This document shows positions 59,030 to 64,000 of a DNA stretch of 64,000 nucleotides, piece by piece. Position numbers and translations under genes: made by a program. This DNA is from Apium graveolens (taxonomy: Eukaryota; Streptophyta; Magnoliopsida; Apiales; Apiaceae). The stretch spans positions 3,285,847-3,349,846 of the forward strand of contig NC_133647.1 of assembly GCF_009905375.1 (NCBI RefSeq). Direction: 5' to 3'. How positions within the stretch are numbered: the stretch's first letter is position 1; each line of letters starts with the position of its first letter. Below the pieces are notes generated by a model. The model was not told the DNA's origin. It worked only from the letters and a program-made list of their open reading frames with translations, and searched no databases.

Positions 59030-59769
59030 CCTAGTTGCCTAATCTTTCTTTTATTTTTCAAAACATGCTCCAACCCTTTCTTTTCATAATTTGTTTTGTG
59101 AAATAGTAATACATTTATAAGAATATTTAATCATGATGCATAAAATTCTATGAACAATAATACAACAAATAACTTAAAAAGATTTGAATGTATTTAACCT
59201 CTTGAGCTGTATATGCAGGTGTAAAATCTAACTCTTCAGAAGGTGCTCCTCTGCTTGCCCTACATTTTTATAGCCATTCAATGGTCATAAAATTACGTTT
59301 AGCAAATAAACTTTTTGATGTTGATGAAATTAGGCAATTATAAATTTGTTTAAAATCAATGTCATGTATTAACAAATAATGAGTGCGTACAGGGAAAATC
59401 AAGGATTACCTTCAAAAACCTTTCCTTGACTGCACAGTTACATGTGGTTTATCTGTGCCATATGTGTGATGGACCTATCAACTACATAATCAATATATAA
59501 ATTGATCTTGTCTCATTGGAAATCTTTTGCAAATTCAATCAAAACATGATCATTATCAATTAATTTAGCGCTTTCTTCACATAAATTCTACCAATTTGTC
59601 CATATTTCAAATTGTCCTTCATGTACTTTATCACAACACTATATGAAAATCTGTTAGAATCAATATACTCTGGAATCACATTCCATTTCCCGCCAACATA
59701 TTTAGTTCTCGAGAACTCTTATAGAGATAATGAATGAAATCTTGATATTAAAGGAAGAAGAACCTACAT
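59030..59769. other. No recognised gene
   Basis: Decayed sequence. Weak minus-strand readings recall transposon protein but none can be assigned. Confidence 0.4.
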
Positions 59770-60006
59770 CATATTGTGAAGCAACTAAGGAGATGAGTGG
59801 AAATGTTGCATGAATACAGAGATAGAAACAATAAAAAAGAACCAGACTTAGGTACTCACAGATTCACTGCCGTGATACAAGCTCATTGTTATAAACTGGG
59901 TGTACAAGTTAAATAAGGATTAAGTGCGAAAGTTTGTAAAGCATAAAGCTCATTTAGTTGCAGAAGGTTTTATTCAGAAAAAAGGAATTAATTATAACAA
60001 AGTGTT
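59770..60006 (+). pseudogene. Decayed plus-strand copia RT N-terminal fragment
   Basis: EATKEMSG near 59774, then, at about 59925-60006, RKFVKHKAHLVAEGFIQKKG and INYNKVF, matching the copia RT block (KARLVAKGF.Q..GIDY.EVF). It breaks off at 60006 exactly where the next element's LTR begins, so that element inserted into it. The rest would lie beyond 64000. Confidence 0.65.
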
Positions 60007-60615
60007 TGTTGGAAACGTGTATGGCCTTAACTTGATTTTTCTTGGAATTTATGTAAGATATACTTAGTATAAAAACACACAGGACTGCATGTATATATTA
60101 ATAAGGCTACTGCCAATTTATTGAGACACAAGAGAGGGAAGAGCTTCAGTTCTGTTTTACTACTCTGGTTTTTCTAGCTGGTGGTGTCTTACTAGCACAG
60201 CACCAAACACAATTTATAGGCCTCATATTAGCACCTTAGATCATGGCTTACATATTACATATTAATTACCAGCCTACTAATTTGAGTACAAACCAGCTAG
60301 CTTACAATTCTTCTACTGCGTATTGACCATGTAAACTGCTGGATCATAAGATTAGTTTGACAACTTAACTAAAACACACTATATATTCAGGAAATGTCTA
60401 GCTGTGCAGTTTTACTTTCTTGCATCAGGTGTCTTCAATAGGTGCTTCATTTAATAACCCTGCTGGAACCTTTTTCTGTATATTAATCTCCAGCTAGAAT
60501 TGTTTACCAGTCTAGAAATCTATAATTTTTGTGGCTTATTTTGTAGAGACTTTTTTCTTGATGCTAACTAGCCGAGCTCTGATTATTAGTAATATGAAGG
60601 GTTTGAATTCTAACA
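60007..60615 (-). repeat. 3' LTR of the Tork-like copia
   Basis: 609 bp, in element sense TGTTAGAATTCAAACCC to CGTTTCCAACA. Confidence 0.85.
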
Positions 60616-60627
60616 CTCCCCCTTAAA

Positions 60628-61500
60628 CCCGAATTTGCATTCCGAGCTTCTTTTTCATTTTATGAAATATCTCCGGCTTTAATGGCTTTGTAAATATATC
60701 CGCAAAATTATCTTCTGTCCTGCAGTGCACCAGTTCCACAAGTTTATCGTTCACCTATTCTCGAAGGAAATGATATTTAATATGGATGTGCTTGCTCCGA
60801 CTGTGTGACACTGGATTTTTCGTGAGAGAAATAGCGGATTTATTATCCACGTAAATTTTAACCGTACCTTCCTTCAGAAGATTTAACTCACCCAATATGT
60901 AGCCTATCCATATAGCCTGACATGTGCATGCTGCTGCTACTGCGATGTATTCCGCCTCACATGTTGATAGAGAAACTGTCTGCTGCTTCTTTGATGACCA
61001 TGAAAATATCGCTGAATCAATATGAAAAACATATCCCGAAGTTCTTTCCCGTCATCCAAGTCACCACCATAATCACTATCTGAATAGCCAACTAATTTCA
61101 AATCTTGAGAATGCATGTAAAATAAGCCATGATCAAGTGTACCTTTTATTTACCTCAAAATTCTTTTAGGTGCCATGAAATGATCTTACTTCGATTTCTC
61201 CATGTACCTACTAACCAATCCAACTGCATACTTAATATTTAATATTGGGATGAGTGAAAGTTAGGTACCTCAAACTTCCGACCAAACTTTTGAACAACGT
61301 CGGATTTACCGACTCCCTTGTTGAATCAACTCTGAGCTTTATGCTCGGTTTTGCTGGCATGCTTACTGGCTTGCATTCCTCCATTCTAAACTTCTTTAAA
61401 ATCTGTTCCGCATATTTTTTCTGAGAAAAAAAAATTCCTTCTTTGTTTTGCTTCACCTCGACTCCAGAAAGTATGACATTTTACCAATATCTATCATCCC
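60628..61500 (-). pseudogene. RNase H and RT end of the Tork-like copia
   Basis: 61232-61456 keeps GIFFSQKKYAEQILKKFRME and SLVGSLRYLTFTHPNIKY. 60640-61190 keeps GTLDHGLFYMHSQDLKLVGY with DSDYGGDLDD, and at the end the IYLQSH and KMKKKLGMQIRV-type 3' terminus before the PPT. Frames shift several times. Confidence 0.75.
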
Positions 61501-62100
61501 AAATTCATTAGTCATACCCTTCTTAAAAATTATTGAACATACAAGAATTATTTCGGGTATAAAGATCATGTCATACACGTATAAGCACACGATCTAATAT
61601 TTCCCTCTGAATTTATCTTCGTATAGAGGGCATGCTCGTATGGACTCTTCACGAAACCAGTTCTCTGAAAATATTCATCAACCCTTGTATTCCATGCTCG
61701 CGGAGCTTGCTTCAGACCATATAAGGCTTTCTTTAGTCTATATATTTTATTTTCTCGGCCTTTCTGAACATATCCGGGTGGCTGCTCAATATAGAATTCT
61801 TCTTCAAGATAACCATTCAGAAATGCTGACTTGACATCCATCTGAAATATTTTTCACTGGTTCTGAGCTGCAATTGCTGTCAGAAGTCGTATGGTATCAA
61901 CTCTTGTAACTATTGCAAATACCTCGTCATAGTCAATGCCATATCTCTGCTTGTAGCCTTTGGCCACCAACCTCGCCTTGTATTTCTCCACTGCTCCATC
62001 TTGATTCATCTTGGTTTTATAGACCCACTTGACACCAATTGCTTTGTGTCCTTTTGGAAGATCTCTGAGCTCTCAAGTCTCATTTTTATTTATTGCACCA
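61501..62100 (-). pseudogene. RT N-terminal half and damaged active site
   Basis: 61566-61841 reads [40 protein letters not shown] and KSPYEHALYTKINSEGN. The expected YVDDM box appears only in a shifted frame and reads YVYDM (about 61565-61580), so a catalytic Asp is replaced by Tyr. 61860-62090 has [33 protein letters not shown] and VTRVDTIRLL. Confidence 0.8.
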
Positions 62101-62738
62101 ATTTCCTCATCCATGGCTTTATTCCATTTGCTTTCTTCAGAAGCCTCTCCAAATGTAACTTGATCACATTCAGCCATTAAACAAAATAGAGAATAATCAA
62201 AATTTTCAGTTGAACTTGTTTTAACATAAACATCATCCAAGTTTCGTATCTTTCTTGGCGCTCCCCCTGAACTGCTGCTTCCTCCGGTTGATGTTGTTGA
62301 TGCGAGAGTTTGTTGAGTCAAACTTTGTGCAGGAGTTGGATCATCATCTCCATCATCTTCAATATTGGAGTCGTCAATGTCATTATCATCATCATTAAAG
62401 AATAAACCGACAACTTTTCTTTCTTCCTCGCTCCATCTCCAGTAATCTGATTCATCAAACTCAACATCTCTAGAAATGATTAAATTCTTCGTTAGGGGAT
62501 TATAGAGTCTGTACGCCTTGCTCAGTTTATCATATCCGGTAAAGATACACTTTTTGCCTTTGTGATCTAGCTTCTTTATTTTCTGATCAGGAACACGGGC
62601 ATCAGCAATACACCCTAAAATTCTGAGATGTCCAACTAATGATTTTCTCCCATTCCATGCTTCATTTGGTGTTTTGTTTCTGATACTTTTTGTTGGACAA
62701 CGATTTAACAAATATACTGCACATAAAACAGCTTCCAC
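62073..62738 (-). pseudogene. Integrase C-terminal region and linker of the Tork-like copia
   Basis: 221 codons: AVLCAVYLLNRCPTKSIRNK, TPNEAWNGRKS, HLRILGCIADARVPDQ, KCIFTGYDKLSKAYRLYNPL and IISRDVEFDESDYWRW, then an acidic linker and FDYSLFCLMAECD at the RT start. This set is typical of the Tork lineage. It is bounded by stops on both sides. Confidence 0.85.
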
Positions 62739-63362
62739 CTAGACAGTTCTTGGCAAGTGCTTTGCTTTCACCATACTCCTTGCCATGTCAAGAATCATGT
62801 AGTTCATCCTTTCTGCAATGCCATTTTGTTGAGGAGTATATGTCGTTGTCAATTGATGATTTTTACCATGTGCTCAATAGAAACTCTTTAACAAATTTGA
62901 ATTATACTCGCCTCCTCTGTCTGATCTGAGTGCCTTCAAATAATGTCCACTTTGTTTTTCCGCCAATGCTTTGAACTCCTTGAATTTATCAAGAGCCTCC
63001 GATTTTTATTTGATGATATACACCTAATTTTTTCTGCTAAAATCATCAATAAATATTAGGTAATACCTATTACCTCTAAGTGATGGGATATCAAATAGAC
63101 CAGCTATATCTGTGTGAATTATCTCCAATGGCCTCCTGGCTCTCCATGATTTTTCAACGGGAAAATTTTGTCTGTGTTGTTTCCCCTTGACACATGCTTC
63201 ACCCAAATTTTCTGGTTCATTGATTTCTGCCAAACCGTCTACCATCTTTGTCTTTGACAATAATTTTAAGCCAGAAAATCCAAGATGACCATATCTCAAA
63301 TGCCACCGCCACGAGTCATTTTTAATGACCGACTTTAAGCACTTCTGCACCTTCGTCTGCAT
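62739..63362 (-). pseudogene. Integrase core and pre-integrase of the Tork-like copia
   Basis: 63024-63362 has CLKSVIKNDSWRWHLRYGHL and SWRARRPLEIIHTDIAGLFD (first Asp), YYLIFIDDFSRKN. Then in broken frames LRSDRGGEYNS (second Asp, about 62905-62935), [16 protein letters not shown] (Glu) and [18 protein letters not shown]. Three or more stops. Confidence 0.8.
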
Positions 63363-63504
63363 AACGAGTGTGAACAGGCGATTCTGTTACATCTCCACAT
63401 TATCAATCAATTATCGAACCGGATTTTTGATGGTAAGAGAATTTCCTACATATGTATATTATATCCTTTTTCCACGAGTTGATCAAGACTCATGATATTA
63501 TTTT

Positions 63505-63999
63505 TCAAAGGAAGTATAAAATAAACATCATTTTTATATTTTTCTCACCATTCTTTGTCACAATCGTAATTGTACCTTTCTCTTTGACTAGAATCTTTGA
63601 AGAATCACCAAAAGTAACTACTCTGCTGATGGTCTCGTCTATCTCCGTAAATAAATCTTTATGGCCAGTCATATAATTGTTGGCTCCTGAGTTAAGATAC
63701 CAAACATCCTTCTTGCTCTCCTCGTCTCCTTTATAAGTGAGGAACATAGCAGTACCAACATCTTCATCATCTTTTACTGCTACAAAATGACTTATTTCTT
63801 CCATTTTTGGTGTTCTACACTCGTAACTGAAGTGACCAAATTAATTACAATTATGATATTGAAATTGAGATTTGTTACCTCGTTGAAATCCACCTCTTCC
63901 CCGGCCTCTAAAATTCTAACCACGACCAGATGCTTGATAACATTCAGAATTCTGGCCTTCGTTGAAAGACTGCCTTCCACGTCCTCGTCCACCTCGATA
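63505..63999 (-). pseudogene. Gag end, zinc knuckle and protease of the Tork-like copia
   Basis: One frame with in-frame stops: an RGGRGRGRQSFNEGQN RGG-rich stretch, a knuckle whose first Cys is His and which contains a stop (YHNCN*FGHFSYEC), then FVAVKDDEDVGTAMF and the protease site WYLNSGANNYMTG, where the catalytic Asp of D-S-G is Asn. RVVTFGDSSKILVKEKGTI follows. The protein continues left in other frames. Confidence 0.82.
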
Positions 64000-64000
64000 G

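Larger units (their letters stand above)
60007..64000 (-). mobile_element. Tork-like Ty1/copia retrotransposon, running off the window
   Basis: Minus strand: 3' LTR 60007-60615, PPT 60616-60627 (TTTAAGGGGGAG), then RNase H, RT, integrase, protease and zinc-knuckle region up to the window edge; gag and 5' LTR lie outside. LTR ends and pol sequence match the fragments at 12472-14157 and 44806-47005. Many stops and at least one frameshift near the RT active site. Confidence 0.9.

Noticed and set aside
1..64000. tRNA, rRNA or other RNA genes
   Set aside because: The only tRNA-like words are PBS complements of initiator-Met tRNA; no cloverleaf or rRNA sequence was recognised by eye.

Overview
The window looks like intergenic heterochromatin from a large, repeat-rich eudicot genome. 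It is AT-rich, no intact host gene is visible, and nearly all recognisable coding sequence belongs to plant LTR retrotransposons (Ty1/copia SIRE-like, Tork-like and Ivana-like; Ty3/gypsy Tekay-like chromovirus) or to a CACTA DNA transposon carrying fragments of plant genes. Initiator-Met-tRNA primer sites and plant-type introns support a plant. The species cannot be named from the sequence alone.

Layout. 1-8883: decayed minus-strand SIRE-like copia pol/gag, split by a solo Tekay-like LTR (2691-6216); its 5' LTR is 8884-11267. 11268-14313: non-coding block, inverted copia pol piece, a plus-strand copia LTR and the start of an older LTR. 14314-21856: 5' LTR of a second, plus-strand Tekay-like element, split by a 4.2-kb CACTA transposon (16602-20799, TSD CTT) carrying exons of a CBS-domain gene and of an APETALA2-type gene. 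21857-24833: decayed interior of that Tekay element, with a pre-gag ORF. 24834-37544: a complete Tekay element on the minus strand (3.4-kb LTRs, PBS, PPT, pre-gag ORF, gag, protease, RT/RNaseH/integrase, chromodomain-like tail), structurally whole but broken by stops, frameshifts and a lost RT aspartate. 37545-39175: unassigned. 39176-40110: a tandem array with a monomer of about 168 bp. 40336-47165: a diverged direct copy of 7668-14313, including the inverted copia junction.

47532-48454: a TRIM-like miniature LTR element. 48455-51600: mostly featureless, with a weak gene-like stretch. 51649-54100: a hairpin and a decayed En/Spm-type remnant. 54437-59029: an Ivana-like copia with one truncated LTR and eight in-frame stops. 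59770-60006: a plus-strand copia RT fragment interrupted at 60007 by a minus-strand Tork-like copia that runs past the window edge.

The order of insertion can be read from the nesting: copia first, Tekay LTRs into copia, then CACTA into one Tekay LTR and a complete Tekay element into the interior of the same element. The items most worth a second look are the gene-capturing CACTA, the pre-gag ORF kept in two divergent Tekay elements, the duplicated block with its inverted junction, and the short satellite array with alternating monomers.
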